Assembly (NCBI GenBank): GCA_016125385.1
Contig: WGLV01000011.1
Location: 62,001 to 126,000, forward strand
Direction of reading: 5' to 3'
Length of the DNA stretch: 64,000 bases
DNA from: a bacterium
Lineage (GTDB): Bacteria > Hinthialibacterota > Hinthialibacteria > Hinthialibacterales > Hinthialibacteraceae
Shown: positions 51,761 through 60,942 of the stretch, piece after piece
Numbering within the stretch: position 1 is the first letter of the stretch
Layout: each line of letters opens with the position of its first letter
Translations under genes and position numbers: made by a program
Notes under the pieces: model-generated
Database searches by the model: none
What the model saw: only the letters and a program-made list of their open reading frames with translations
What the model was told of the DNA's origin: nothing

Positions 51761-53767
51761 ATGAGCAACAATGGCAACGGACGCACCAATGGTTCTCCGC
51801 GCATCGGCGTCTATATCTGCCACTGCGGAATCAACATCGCGGCCAAGGTCGACGTCGAACGCGTTACTCGCTTCGCCGAAACCCTTCCGGGCGTCGTCGT
51901 CTCGAAGGAATACAAGTTCATGTGTTCCGACCCGGGGCAGGAACTGATTCAGAAAGACATCCGCGAACACGATCTGAACCGGATCGTCGTGGCTTCGTGC
52001 TCTCCGTTGATGCACGAAGAAACCTTCCGCAAGGCGACCGCCAACGCCGGGCTGAATCCATTTTATTTTCAGATGGCGAATATCCGCGAACACGTCAGCT
52101 GGGTGACGAAAGATAAAGACCTCGGCACGGAAAAAGCCAAGGCGCTGGTCGCGGGCGCCGTGCGCCGGGTCTCGCTGCATCAGGCGCTGGAGAAAAAGCG
52201 CGTCGACGTTCATCCCGACGTGTTGATCGTGGGCGGCGGCATCGCGGGCATCCACGCCGCGCTGACCATCGCCAACTCGGGCCGCAAGGTGCTGCTGGTC
52301 GAGCGCGAACCCACCATCGGCGGCCACATGGCGATGTTCGATAAAACCTTCCCCACGCTCGACTGCGCCGCCTGCATCCTGACGCCCAAGATGTCGCAGG
52401 TGAAAGACCATCCCAACATCACTCTGTGGAGTTATTCGGAGGTGACGAAGGTCGACGGCTTCGCCGGCAACTTTACGATTCAGGTCACCCGCAAGCCGCG
52501 TTACGTCAATGAAGACGAGTGCGTGGGCTGCATGCTCTGCATCGACAGTTGCGTGTACAAGCAGGCGCGCGTCGACGACGAGTTCAACCAGGGCCTCAGC
52601 AAGCGCAAGCCGATTTATATTCCTTTTCCGCAGGCGACCCCGCCGGTGGTGGTGATCGACCCGGAAACCTGCATGCAGCTCAGCAAGGGCAAATGCAAAC
52701 AGCTCTGCGCCGAGGCTTGCGAAAAACACGCCATCGATTTCAACCAGAAAGAGGAAGTCATCGAGGTTCAGGCCGGCGCCATCATTCTCGCCACCGGTTT
52801 CAAAACGTTTAATCCGATGCGCATCCCCGAATACGGCTATGGCCGGTATCTCAACGTTTACACCAGCCTTGAGGTCGAGCGCCTGGTGAACGCCTCCGGA
52901 CCCACCGGCGGCGAAGTGGTGTTGCGCGATGGAAGCAAACCGAAATCGATCGCGATCATTCATTGCGTCGGCTCGCGCGATCACAAAACCAACAAATACT
53001 GCTCGCGCGTCTGCTGTATGTATTCGCTCAAACTGGCTCACCTGATGAAAGAGCGCAGCAACGCCGAGGTGTACAACTTCTATATCGATATGCGAACTCC
53101 CGGCAAAGGCTATGAGGAGTTCTACGACAAACTGCTTGAAGAAGGGACGCACTTCATCCGAGGCCGCGTGGCCGAAGTCACCGACTGGGCGCTCACCGAC
53201 GCCGAAGAAGGCAAGATGATCGTTCGCGTTGAAGACACCCTCGTCGGCATGCCGCGACGCATCCCGGTCGACATGGTGATTCTCTCCGTCGGTCTGGAAG
53301 CCCAACCCGACGCCGACGACGTGCGCCGCCTCTTCGGCGTGTCGTGCAGCAAGCAGGGCTGGTTCACCGAGCGTCATCCCAAGCTGGCCCCGGTTTCCAC
53401 CGCCACCGACGGCGTGTTTCTCGCGGGCGCCTGTCAAGGACCGAAAGACATTCCCGACACCGTCGCGCAGGCGGGCGCCGCCGCGGCCGAGGCGCTGGCC
53501 ATGATCGACAAGGGCTTCGTCGAGCTGGAGCCCAACACCGCCTTTATCGATGAAGAGGTCTGTTCGGGCTGCAAGAGCTGCATCCCGATGTGCCCGTACA
53601 CCGCCATCAAACGCGATGACGAGAAGAAGGTCGCCGTGATCAACGAGGCGCTCTGCAAGGGATGCGGCACCTGCGTCGCCACCTGTCCGTCGGGCGCCGC
53701 ACAGCAGAACTTGTTCCTGGACGAACAGATTTACGAGGAGATCGAGGGGGTTCTGAACTATGTCTGA
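51761..53767 (+). CDS. hdrA: Heterodisulfide reductase subunit A-like (HdrA), electron-bifurcating flavoprotein
   Basis: 668 residues. N-terminal domain with C20/C22 (YICHCGINIA), C55 (FMCSDPG) and C80 (VASCSPLMHE). The FAD-binding thioredoxin-reductase-like domain starts at VLIVGGGIAGIHAAL (about 155). A central ferredoxin reads ECVGCMLCIDSCV (about 252), and two C-terminal clusters read CSGCKSCIPMCP and CKGCGTCVATCP (about 600-650). HdrA bifurcates electrons from H2 (via MvhD) to ferredoxin and HdrB. An ATG with the Shine-Dalgarno AAGGAGA precedes it. It overlaps mvhD by 8 nt. Confidence 0.93.
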   Translation: MSNNGNGRTNGSPRIGVYICHCGINIAAKVDVERVTRFAETLPGVVVSKEYKFMCSDPGQELIQKDIREHDLNRIVVASCSPLMHEETFRKATANAGLNPFYFQMANIREHVSWVTKDKDLGTEKAKALVAGAVRRVSLHQALEKKRVDVHPDVLIVGGGIAGIHAALTIANSGRKVLLVEREPTIGGHMAMFDKTFPTLDCAACILTPKMSQVKDHPNITLWSYSEVTKVDGFAGNFTIQVTRKPRYVNEDECVGCMLCIDSCVYKQARVDDEFNQGLSKRKPIYIPFPQATPPVVVIDPETCMQLSKGKCKQLCAEACEKHAIDFNQKEEVIEVQAGAIILATGFKTFNPMRIPEYGYGRYLNVYTSLEVERLVNASGPTGGEVVLRDGSKPKSIAIIHCVGSRDHKTNKYCSRVCCMYSLKLAHLMKERSNAEVYNFYIDMRTPGKGYEEFYDKLLEEGTHFIRGRVAEVTDWALTDAEEGKMIVRVEDTLVGMPRRIPVDMVILSVGLEAQPDADDVRRLFGVSCSKQGWFTERHPKLAPVSTATDGVFLAGACQGPKDIPDTVAQAGAAAAEALAMIDKGFVELEPNTAFIDEEVCSGCKSCIPMCPYTAIKRDDEKKVAVINEALCKGCGTCVATCPSGAAQQNLFLDEQIYEEIEGVLNYV

Positions 53768-54239
53768 CGCCGCGGCTTTTGAACCGAGAATCGTCGCGTT
53801 TTTCTGCAACTGGTGTACATACACCGCGGCCGACCTGACCGGCGTGTCGCGTATGGCGTATGAGCCGAACGTACGCGTGATCCGCGTGATGTGTTCGGGA
53901 CGCATCGACCCCGAGTTCATCCTCGCCGCGTTGCGTGAAGGCGCCGACGGCGTGTTGATCGGCGGTTGTCACCCCGGCGATTGCCACTACATCGAAGGCA
54001 ATTACAAGATGCTGCGCCGCTATCGCCTGCTGCTCAAATATCTGCGCGCGATGGGAGTCGACGAACGCCGCGTTCGCCTCGAATGGATCGCCGCTTCAGA
54101 GGGCGACAAGGTGCAGCGCGTGGTGAACGAGCTGACGTGGACCATCCGTGAACTGGGGCCGCTGGCGTTGCCCGTCATGCCTCAGCCCGAGGGGGCCGGG
54201 GCGAGTGAGGAATCGGCTCTGGCGGAAGCGAACGCATAG
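53760..54239 (+). CDS. mvhD: MvhD-like [2Fe-2S] electron-transfer subunit
   Basis: 159 residues. FFCNWCTYTAADLTG at the N-terminus, then RVMCSGRIDPEFILAALREGADGVLIGGCHPGDCHYIEGNY. These cysteines are the MvhD/FrhD set that binds the [2Fe-2S] cluster linking the hydrogenase to HdrA. The C-terminus is extended and Ala/Glu-rich. Overlap with hdrA supports a fixed stoichiometry in one complex. Confidence 0.92.
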   Translation: MSDAAAFEPRIVAFFCNWCTYTAADLTGVSRMAYEPNVRVIRVMCSGRIDPEFILAALREGADGVLIGGCHPGDCHYIEGNYKMLRRYRLLLKYLRAMGVDERRVRLEWIAASEGDKVQRVVNELTWTIRELGPLALPVMPQPEGAGASEESALAEANA

Positions 54240-54299
54240 CATAGGGAAGGAACGCGCCCGGTCAGGCGCACGGGTTGAAAACAGCGTGGAGGAACATCG

Positions 54300-55265
54300 A
54301 TGAGCAAGCCCAAAGCCGGCTTTAACTGGTTCGCCTCATGCGGCGGTTGTGAAGAAGCGGTGGTCGATCTGCATGAAGCCATTCTCGACGTTGTCGCGGC
54401 GGTCGATATTGTCTTCTGGCCCTGCGCGATGGATTTTAAAAAGGACGACGTGCGCGCCATGCGGGACGGCGAGATGGACGTCTGCTTCATCAACGGCGCC
54501 ATCCGCACATCGGAAGAAGAAGAGATCGCGCACCTGCTTCGCCGGAAGACGAAAATCGTCATCGCCTTCGGCAGCTGCTCCCACATGGGCGGCATCCCGG
54601 GGCTGGGCAATCTCTTCACCCGCGACGAAATACTCGAGCACGATTTCACCCAGTCGTTCAGCGTGGTGAATCCGGAAAAAACCTATCCGCAAGAAGTGAC
54701 GAAAGTGCCCGAGGGCGAAGTAGAACTGCCGCGCTTTCTGGATTACGTCCGCTCGCTCAATCAGGTGATCGACGTCGATTATTACCTGCCCGGCTGCCCG
54801 CCGCCGGTCGCGTTGCTGCGGAACGCCGTCCAGGCGGTGCTCAGCGGCGAGCTGCCCCCCAGGGGAACCGTGCTCGCGCCCGACAAGGCGCTCTGTCAGG
54901 AATGCCCCCGGCTCGATTCCAAGCCCGACGATCTGGCGATCACTGAGTTCAAGCGCCCGCAGGAAATCATCATCGATGAAGAAAAATGCCTGCTCGCTCA
55001 AGGCCTGCTCTGTCTCGGCCCCGCGACCCGGTCGGGCTGCGGCGCGCCCTGCGTCAACGGCAACATGCCCTGCACGGGATGCCTTGGCCCCACCAGCCGC
55101 GTGAAAGATTACGGATTGTCGACGATGACGGTCTTCGCGTCGCTGTTTGAGAGCAAAGACGAAAAAGAGATCGACGAACTCGTCGACAAGATCGTCGATC
55201 CGGTGGGTTCGTTTAACCGATACAGCTTGCCCTCCACGTTTCTTCATCGTAAAGCCAACGTCTGA
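54300..55265 (+). CDS. mvhG: [NiFe] hydrogenase small subunit, MvhG-like (group 3c)
   Basis: 321 residues without a Tat signal, as expected for a cytoplasmic group 3 enzyme. The proximal cluster ligands appear in WFASCGGCEEAV, AFGSCSHMGG and LPGCPPP. The medial and distal cluster cysteines cluster around CLAQGLLCLGPATRSGCGAPC and MPCTGCLGPT. A strong GGAGGAAC site precedes the ATG. Confidence 0.92.
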   Translation: MSKPKAGFNWFASCGGCEEAVVDLHEAILDVVAAVDIVFWPCAMDFKKDDVRAMRDGEMDVCFINGAIRTSEEEEIAHLLRRKTKIVIAFGSCSHMGGIPGLGNLFTRDEILEHDFTQSFSVVNPEKTYPQEVTKVPEGEVELPRFLDYVRSLNQVIDVDYYLPGCPPPVALLRNAVQAVLSGELPPRGTVLAPDKALCQECPRLDSKPDDLAITEFKRPQEIIIDEEKCLLAQGLLCLGPATRSGCGAPCVNGNMPCTGCLGPTSRVKDYGLSTMTVFASLFESKDEKEIDELVDKIVDPVGSFNRYSLPSTFLHRKANV

Positions 55266-55280
55266 GAAAGGGGCGCGCCG

Positions 55281-56744
55281 ATGAGCCGTACCATTCACAT
55301 TGATCCCATCACCCGTCTCGAAGGTCACGGGAAAATCGATATCTTTCTGAACGACGCGGGCGACGTCGACCGCGCGTATTTTCAGGTGCCGGAACTGCGC
55401 GGGTTTGAAAAATTCGCCGAAGGGCGCGCGTGTGAAGACATGCCTCAAATCACCTCGCGCATCTGCGGCGTGTGCCCGATGGCCCATCACATGGCCGCCG
55501 CCAAGGCGCTCGACGATTTGTACAAGGTCGATCCGCCGGCGCCGGCGAAAAAACTGCGTGAACTGATCTATAACATCTTCACCGTTGAAGATCACGCTCT
55601 GCATTTTTATTTTCTCGGCGGCCCCGATTTCGTGGTTGGACCCGGCGCGCCCAAGGCCGAACGAAATATTCTCGGCGTGATCGGCAAGGTCGGGCTTGAG
55701 GTCGGCAAGCAGGTCATCGCCGCGCGCAAAGAGTTGCGCGAGTTGATCAACCGCATGTGCGGCAAGGTGATTCACCCCGTCTTCGGTCTGCCGGGCGGCG
55801 TCTCAAAACCGATGAAGAAAGAAGAACAGCAACTGTTTATCGACGCCGCCGACCGCGCGGTCGAATTCGGCAAATTCAGTCTGAAGGTATTCGACGACAT
55901 CGTGCTGGCCAACTCGCAATACGTCGACTGGATCGTTTCCGACACCTACACCCACAAGACGTATTACATGGGGCTGGTCGATGAAAACAACAAGGTCAAT
56001 TTCTACGACGGCAAGCTGCGCGTAGTGAAACCGGACGGTTCTGAATACGTCAAATTCAATCCGGGCGATTATCTCGATCACGTGGCCGAGCATGTTGAGC
56101 CGTGGAGTTATATCAAATTCTGTTATCTGAAGAACGTCGGCTGGAAGGGCTTTGAAGACGGCGAACAGAGCGGCGTGTACAGCGTGGCGCCTCTGGCGCG
56201 GCTTAACGCATCGACGGGGATGGCGACGCCGCTGGCGCAGGAAGCGTATGAGAAGATGTTCGCGACGCTGGGCGGCAAGCCGGTTCATCATACTCTCGCC
56301 AATCACTGGGCGCGGCTGGTCGAGTTGCTCTACGCCGCCGAGCGCATGAAGGAACTCGCCAACGATCCCGAGATCGCCGATCCCAACGTTCGCGCGATTC
56401 CAAAAAACAAGCCGGCGGAAGGCGTCGGCGTGGTCGAAGCGCCGCGCGGAACGCTTTTTCATCATTACAAAACCGATGATCGCGGCGTGATGACGCACGC
56501 CAACCTGATCGTTGCGACGCAGAACAACGCGGCGCGTATCGCGCTTTCCGTCGATAAGGCGGCGAAAGGGCTGATTAAGAAAGGCGAAGTGAACGACGCG
56601 CTGCTGAACATGGTCGAGATGGCGTTTCGCGCCTACGACCCGTGTCACGGCTGCGCTACTCACGCGCTGCCTGGTCAGATGCCGCTGGTGGTGCGCCTGC
56701 ACGACAGCGGGATGAACGTTGTGTCCGAGGTCAAACGAAACTGA
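55281..56744 (+). CDS. mvhA: [NiFe] hydrogenase large subunit, MvhA-like (group 3c)
   Basis: 487 residues. The N-terminal Ni ligand motif is SRICGVCPMAHH and the C-terminal one DPCHGCATHAL, which provide all four Ni cysteines. The ~25 residues after the His form the peptide normally removed by a maturation protease, whose gene follows with a one-base overlap. The subunit activates H2 and feeds MvhD and HdrA. Confidence 0.93.
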   Translation: MSRTIHIDPITRLEGHGKIDIFLNDAGDVDRAYFQVPELRGFEKFAEGRACEDMPQITSRICGVCPMAHHMAAAKALDDLYKVDPPAPAKKLRELIYNIFTVEDHALHFYFLGGPDFVVGPGAPKAERNILGVIGKVGLEVGKQVIAARKELRELINRMCGKVIHPVFGLPGGVSKPMKKEEQQLFIDAADRAVEFGKFSLKVFDDIVLANSQYVDWIVSDTYTHKTYYMGLVDENNKVNFYDGKLRVVKPDGSEYVKFNPGDYLDHVAEHVEPWSYIKFCYLKNVGWKGFEDGEQSGVYSVAPLARLNASTGMATPLAQEAYEKMFATLGGKPVHHTLANHWARLVELLYAAERMKELANDPEIADPNVRAIPKNKPAEGVGVVEAPRGTLFHHYKTDDRGVMTHANLIVATQNNAARIALSVDKAAKGLIKKGEVNDALLNMVEMAFRAYDPCHGCATHALPGQMPLVVRLHDSGMNVVSEVKRN

Positions 56745-57226
56745 TGAAAACGCTCATTCTGGGCCTGGGCAATGATTTCATCGCCGACGATGGCGCCGGC
56801 GTCGAAGCGGCGCGTCTGCTCGAAGGAGAGTTGCGCGGTCTTGATGACGTCGAGGTGATGGAATGCGCGCTCTCTGGAGCGGCGTTGCTCGATATTCTGA
56901 TCGATTACGATCGCGTCATCCTGATCGATGCGGTCAAGACCGGTCAGGTCAAACCGGGAACCATCAGCGAGCTGTGGCTTGAAGACCTGGGCGAAGTCAT
57001 CGCGCCATCGCCGCATTACGCCGGGCTGCCCGAACTGCTGGCTCTGGCCCGTCAGCTGGAACTGAATTTCCCCCGTGAATTCGTTATTTTCGCGGTTGAG
57101 ACGGAAGACCCGTACACCATTGGCGGCGCCATGACCGAGCCGGTGCGCGCCGCGTTGCCTGAGGTGGTTTCGGTTGTGTTGAAGCGGCTCGCGCTCTGGC
57201 GCACGGCTCAACCCTGCGCCGTGTAG
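56744..57226 (+). CDS. Hydrogenase maturation protease (HycI/HyaD family)
   Basis: 160 residues. LILGLGNDFIADDGAG contains the conserved nickel-binding Asp of the family, followed by DRVILIDAVKTG with the second conserved Asp. It cleaves the C-terminal peptide of MvhA after nickel insertion. ATG 56744 overlaps the mvhA stop; the longer frame from 56642 lies within mvhA. Ends the operon. Confidence 0.9.
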   Translation: MKTLILGLGNDFIADDGAGVEAARLLEGELRGLDDVEVMECALSGAALLDILIDYDRVILIDAVKTGQVKPGTISELWLEDLGEVIAPSPHYAGLPELLALARQLELNFPREFVIFAVETEDPYTIGGAMTEPVRAALPEVVSVVLKRLALWRTAQPCAV

Positions 57227-57313
57227 CCATCCGCCGGTTTTGTGTTCGCCCGGCGCATCCAAAAAAGTCACTCCACGCGTCCCGCCCGTCGGGATGCGTA
57301 CTTGTTTCGCTCC

Positions 57314-57343
57314 CCGCCTTCTCCGGAAGGCGGTTTTTTTTTT
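57314..57343 (+). terminator. Terminator of the hdr-mvh operon
   Basis: CCGCCTTC (57314-57321), TCCG loop, GAAGGCGG (57326-57333), then ten T residues. Confidence 0.92.
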
Positions 57344-57446
57344 GCCGCCAGCCTGGATCGCCGGACGGGGAGTAGCGGCTCAAACGCCGATGGGGTAGGA
57401 TGAAATTCATCTGAATCCTGAATCCGCTTGTCCGTGGGAGGATGCA

Positions 57447-58757
57447 ATGAGCACCAATCAATCGTCTCGCCGTACTTTCATCAAACAATCGGGCGCGGGC
57501 GCCGCCGCTCTGGCGGCCGCTCCCGCCGTGCTCGCCGCCGGTCCATCGCCGAACGACGTCATTCGCGTGGGCTGCATCGGCCTGGGCGTTCGCGGGGGAA
57601 CCCTGAACCGGCTGGTGACGCGAGTTGAGGGCGTCCGCGTCGATTACGTCTGCGACGTCTACAAGCCGCATGTCGAAAAAGGCGTTCGCCAGAGTCAGAA
57701 CCCCAACATCAAAACCACCGTCGATTATCAGGAAGTACTCGCCGACAAAGACATCGACGCCGTGGTGATCGCCACCCCCGACCACTGGCATTCCAAAATG
57801 CTGATCGACGCCGCCAACGCAGGCAAGGACGTCTATATCGAAAAAGGCTGGACGCGAACCATCGCTGAAGCCAAGGCCATGCGCGAAGCCGTGAAGAAAA
57901 ACAACATCGTCATGCAGCTCGGTCACCAGAGCCGCGCTCAACCCGCCGGCGTTCAGGCGCGAGAGCTCATCGAACAGGGTATCCTCGGCCCAATCACGCT
58001 GGTGCGAGTGGGCCGTATGGAAAACAACCCGATGGGCAAAAACATCTGGCGGTGGTATGGATGGTATGACAAATACGACCATCCCGATCCCAACCAGGTT
58101 ATCAAGGAACTCGATTGGAATCGCTGGCTGGGTTCGCTTGAAAAACGTCCCTTCAACGAGCGCCATTTCTGGCACTGGCGCTGTTATTGGGATTACGGCA
58201 CCGGCATCGCGGGCGATCTGTTGTCGCATGAGATCGACTTCGTCCATTCCGTGTTGCGTCACGGCATCCCCAGTTCGTGCGTGTGCATGGGGCTGAACAC
58301 GCTGCTGCACGATGACCGCGAAGTACCCGATACCTGGAACACGATTTATAACTTCGACGAACACGACCGGCAGGTCACTTTCATGTGCAGCATGAACAGC
58401 GCCGAGCTCGGCCAGCCACCGGAATTCCGCGGCAAGGACGCCGTCTTGCGTTTCGATCAGATCGCGCAATCCGTCAGCGATTTTGAAGTCGTCCCCGAAC
58501 GTAAAATCCCCCGTTATGGCGACAAGATCGAAAGCGGCGAGCTCAAGGCGGGCGAGCCGATGCTGAAGTTCGACCCCTCGAAAACCGAAGTTCCAACCCA
58601 CATGGACGACTTCTTTAATTGCGTGCGCAGCCGCAAAAAAACGCAATGCAATGAAGACGAGGCCTTCGTTGAAGCCGCGACGATTCTGATGTCGGTCGCC
58701 GCCTACAAGGAAAACCGGTGCGTGAAGTGGGATAAAGCGAAAGAAGATTTCGTATAA
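57447..58757 (+). CDS. Gfo/Idh/MocA-family oxidoreductase, Tat-exported
   Basis: 436 residues. Tat signal SRRTFIKQSGAGAAALAA, then the Rossmann domain VGCIGLGVRGGTLNRL, DYQEVLADKDIDAVVIATPDHWHSKM and the YIEKG loop (EKP variant). The C-terminal domain has the GHQSRAQPAG and LDWNRWLG segments common in planctomycete-type members. These enzymes oxidise or reduce sugars with NAD(P), and exported members may carry the cofactor tightly bound. GGGAGG precedes the ATG. Confidence 0.9.
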   Translation: MSTNQSSRRTFIKQSGAGAAALAAAPAVLAAGPSPNDVIRVGCIGLGVRGGTLNRLVTRVEGVRVDYVCDVYKPHVEKGVRQSQNPNIKTTVDYQEVLADKDIDAVVIATPDHWHSKMLIDAANAGKDVYIEKGWTRTIAEAKAMREAVKKNNIVMQLGHQSRAQPAGVQARELIEQGILGPITLVRVGRMENNPMGKNIWRWYGWYDKYDHPDPNQVIKELDWNRWLGSLEKRPFNERHFWHWRCYWDYGTGIAGDLLSHEIDFVHSVLRHGIPSSCVCMGLNTLLHDDREVPDTWNTIYNFDEHDRQVTFMCSMNSAELGQPPEFRGKDAVLRFDQIAQSVSDFEVVPERKIPRYGDKIESGELKAGEPMLKFDPSKTEVPTHMDDFFNCVRSRKKTQCNEDEAFVEAATILMSVAAYKENRCVKWDKAKEDFV

Positions 58758-58786
58758 GCGCTATTCGGTGAATTCATCTTCACATC

Positions 58787-58821
58787 GCCCCGCCGTGAAA
58801 CCTTCTCGGCGGGGCGTTTTT
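58787..58821 (+). terminator. Terminator after the Gfo/Idh/MocA gene
   Basis: CGCCCCGCCG (58787-58796) with CGGCGGGGCG (58807-58816), followed by TTTTT. Confidence 0.88.
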
Positions 58822-58911
58822 GATTTCTCCGGAAGAGACGATTGAAAAACTCGCCGCCTCGTTGCATGATGGAGCCATCCGATTGACTCAACTCACGATG
58901 AGGGAGACGAC

Positions 58912-60426
58912 ATGCGACGAGTATTTTCCGCGCCTGGTTTTTTATTGGCTTTGTGCTGGATGACGGCCGCCTTCGCGCAGGCCGGCGCGCCTCCGCTTTA
59001 CCCCGTACCCACGGCTCAACAGGCCGCTTGGCAGGAGATGGAGTTCGTGGTTTTCGCTCATTTCGGCGTGAACACTTTCACCGACCGCGAATGGGGCGAG
59101 GGAACCGAAGACCCCGCCATCTTTAACCCCACCGAATTTGACGCGCGGCAGTGGGTGAGCGCGATCAAGGACGCGGGCGCCAAGCTGCTTATTCTGACGT
59201 GCAAACACCATGACGGCTTCTGCCTGTGGCCCAGCGCGTACACCGAACACTCCGTCAAAAACAGCCCCTGGCGCGGGGGAAAGGGCGACGTCGTCAAAGA
59301 GGTCTCTACCGCCTGCCATGAGGCGGGAATCAAATTCGGCGTATACCTGTCGCCGTGGGATCGTCATGAAAAAACCTATGGCGACTCGCCGCGATACAAT
59401 CAGCATTTTCTCAATCAGTTGCGCGAATTGTTGACCAAGTACGGCGAGGTCGCCGAAGTCTGGTTTGACGGCGCCAACGGCGAAGGCCCCAACGGAAAAC
59501 GGCAGGAATACGATCTGACGGCGTATTATTCGCTGATCCGCGAACTGCAACCCAATGCGGTGATCGCCATCATGGGACCCGACGTTCGCTGGGTCGGCAA
59601 CGAATCGGGCGTCGCCGCCGAAACCGAGTGGAGCGTCCGCGTCGTATCAGCCAAGGGGCTCGACGATCCGCGCACCGTGTTTAACAAGACGGTATGCGAG
59701 GGGCCCGTTCAATATTTGCTGGATGGGAACAAACTGCAAAAAGACGTGTCTTTCAGCCATCTGACGGGCGACGCATCCAATCTGGGCGAGCGGGCTCCGT
59801 TGATGTGGTATCCCGCCGAGACGGACGTTTCGATCCGCCCCGGCTGGTTTTATCACGCCAAAGAAGACGACAAGGTCAAATCGCTCGACCATCTGCTCGA
59901 TATCTATTACAACTCCATCGGCCGCAACAGCGTGTTGTTGCTCAATATTCCGCCGGACCGCCGCGGCCTCATGCACGAGAACGACGTCAAACGCTTGAAG
60001 GAATGGCGCGGCGCGATCGATAAAACCTTCAAAACCAATCTGGCCGCGAAGGGCGAAGTCAAAACCGGCGGGATTTTGTCAGATGGCTTCGGCGGCGGCA
60101 AGTTGATCGATGATAACAACGCGACGTACTGGGCGCCCGAGTATGGCGCTCAAGGCCCTTCGTTCGAAATCGAATTACCCGCCCCGGTACGGTTTGACGT
60201 GATCGAATTGCGCGAGCCCATTCGCCTGGGGCAGCGCGTGGCGGGCTTTACCGTTGAGGCATGGCTCGGCGATGAGTGGAAGACTATCGCGGAGGGAACA
60301 ACGGTGGGCTATAAGCGCCTGATGCGCGTCGACCCGGTCGAGACCGCGAAGGTTCGCGTGACGATCGGCAAATCGCGCGGGCTGCCGCTGCTGAGCCAGT
60401 TCGGTTTGTACAAGCAGCCGGAGTAG
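58912..60426 (+). CDS. Alpha-L-fucosidase, GH29, exported
   Basis: 504 residues. Signal peptide FLLALCWMTAAFAQA. GH29 features: FAHFGVNTFTDREWGEG, LTCKHHDGFCLWPS (His99/100), GVYLSPWDRH, and the nucleophile in AEVWFDGANG (Asp186). The acid/base Glu is variable in this family and not assigned. Residues after about 375 form an F5/8-type (discoidin-like) module (AAKGEVKTGGILSDGFGGGKLIDDNNATYW ... FDVIELREPIRLGQRV). It cleaves terminal alpha-L-fucose. With the GH78 gene it suggests degradation of deoxy-sugar-rich glycans. Confidence 0.92.
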   Translation: MRRVFSAPGFLLALCWMTAAFAQAGAPPLYPVPTAQQAAWQEMEFVVFAHFGVNTFTDREWGEGTEDPAIFNPTEFDARQWVSAIKDAGAKLLILTCKHHDGFCLWPSAYTEHSVKNSPWRGGKGDVVKEVSTACHEAGIKFGVYLSPWDRHEKTYGDSPRYNQHFLNQLRELLTKYGEVAEVWFDGANGEGPNGKRQEYDLTAYYSLIRELQPNAVIAIMGPDVRWVGNESGVAAETEWSVRVVSAKGLDDPRTVFNKTVCEGPVQYLLDGNKLQKDVSFSHLTGDASNLGERAPLMWYPAETDVSIRPGWFYHAKEDDKVKSLDHLLDIYYNSIGRNSVLLLNIPPDRRGLMHENDVKRLKEWRGAIDKTFKTNLAAKGEVKTGGILSDGFGGGKLIDDNNATYWAPEYGAQGPSFEIELPAPVRFDVIELREPIRLGQRVAGFTVEAWLGDEWKTIAEGTTVGYKRLMRVDPVETAKVRVTIGKSRGLPLLSQFGLYKQPE

Positions 60427-60440
60427 GAAAGTTCGCGCGC

Positions 60441-60902
60441 ATGAATGAACTCACTCACGTCGACCGTGATGGAAACGCCCGCATGGTGGACGTCAGCGCC
60501 AAGCCTCCGCTCAAGCGCACCGCGCGCGCCGAGGGATCGATCACGCTCGCGCCGGAGACGCTCAGGCTTATCGCCGAAAACCAGATCAAAAAGGGCGACG
60601 TGCTTACCGTGGCAGAGTTGGCGGGCGTGCAGGCGGCCAAGCGCACATTTGAGTTGATCCCGCTGTGTCACGTGATTGAGCTGACCGAAGTGCGCGTCGT
60701 CGCTTCGTTGGGTGACGACGGCGTGCGCGTTGAGGCGCGCGCCTCGTGCGTCGGGCGGACGGGCGTCGAAATGGAGGCTCTGACCGCCGTCAGCGCGGCG
60801 CTGCTGACCGTGTACGATATGTGCAAGGCAGTCGATAAAACCATGTCGATCGGCGGCATCCGCCTGATTGAGAAAATCAAGCAGGAAATCGGCGCGGATT
60901 GA
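60441..60902 (+). CDS. moaC: Cyclic pyranopterin monophosphate synthase accessory protein MoaC
   Basis: 153 residues. MVDVSAKPPLKRTARAEG, KRTFELIPLCHVIELTEV and ALTAVSAALLTVYDMCKAVDKTM are the conserved MoaC segments. MoaC converts the MoaA product to cyclic pyranopterin monophosphate in molybdenum-cofactor synthesis. It leads a tightly packed Mo-cofactor cluster; moaA is not in view. The start ATG lies 14 nt behind the fucosidase stop, so read-through transcription is possible. Confidence 0.94.
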   Translation: MNELTHVDRDGNARMVDVSAKPPLKRTARAEGSITLAPETLRLIAENQIKKGDVLTVAELAGVQAAKRTFELIPLCHVIELTEVRVVASLGDDGVRVEARASCVGRTGVEMEALTAVSAALLTVYDMCKAVDKTMSIGGIRLIEKIKQEIGAD

Positions 60903-60942
60903 GCCATCGTATTGTTGAACTTTGATTGTGTAGGGAAGGACG

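Noticed and set aside
50206-51804. Minus-strand open frame of 532 codons opposite hdrC and hdrB
   Set aside because: Antisense shadow; the plus-strand products are unambiguous.
51581-53920. Minus-strand open frame of 779 codons opposite hdrA
   Set aside because: A shadow of the high-GC coding strand; low-complexity His/Asp/Val-rich translation and no family.
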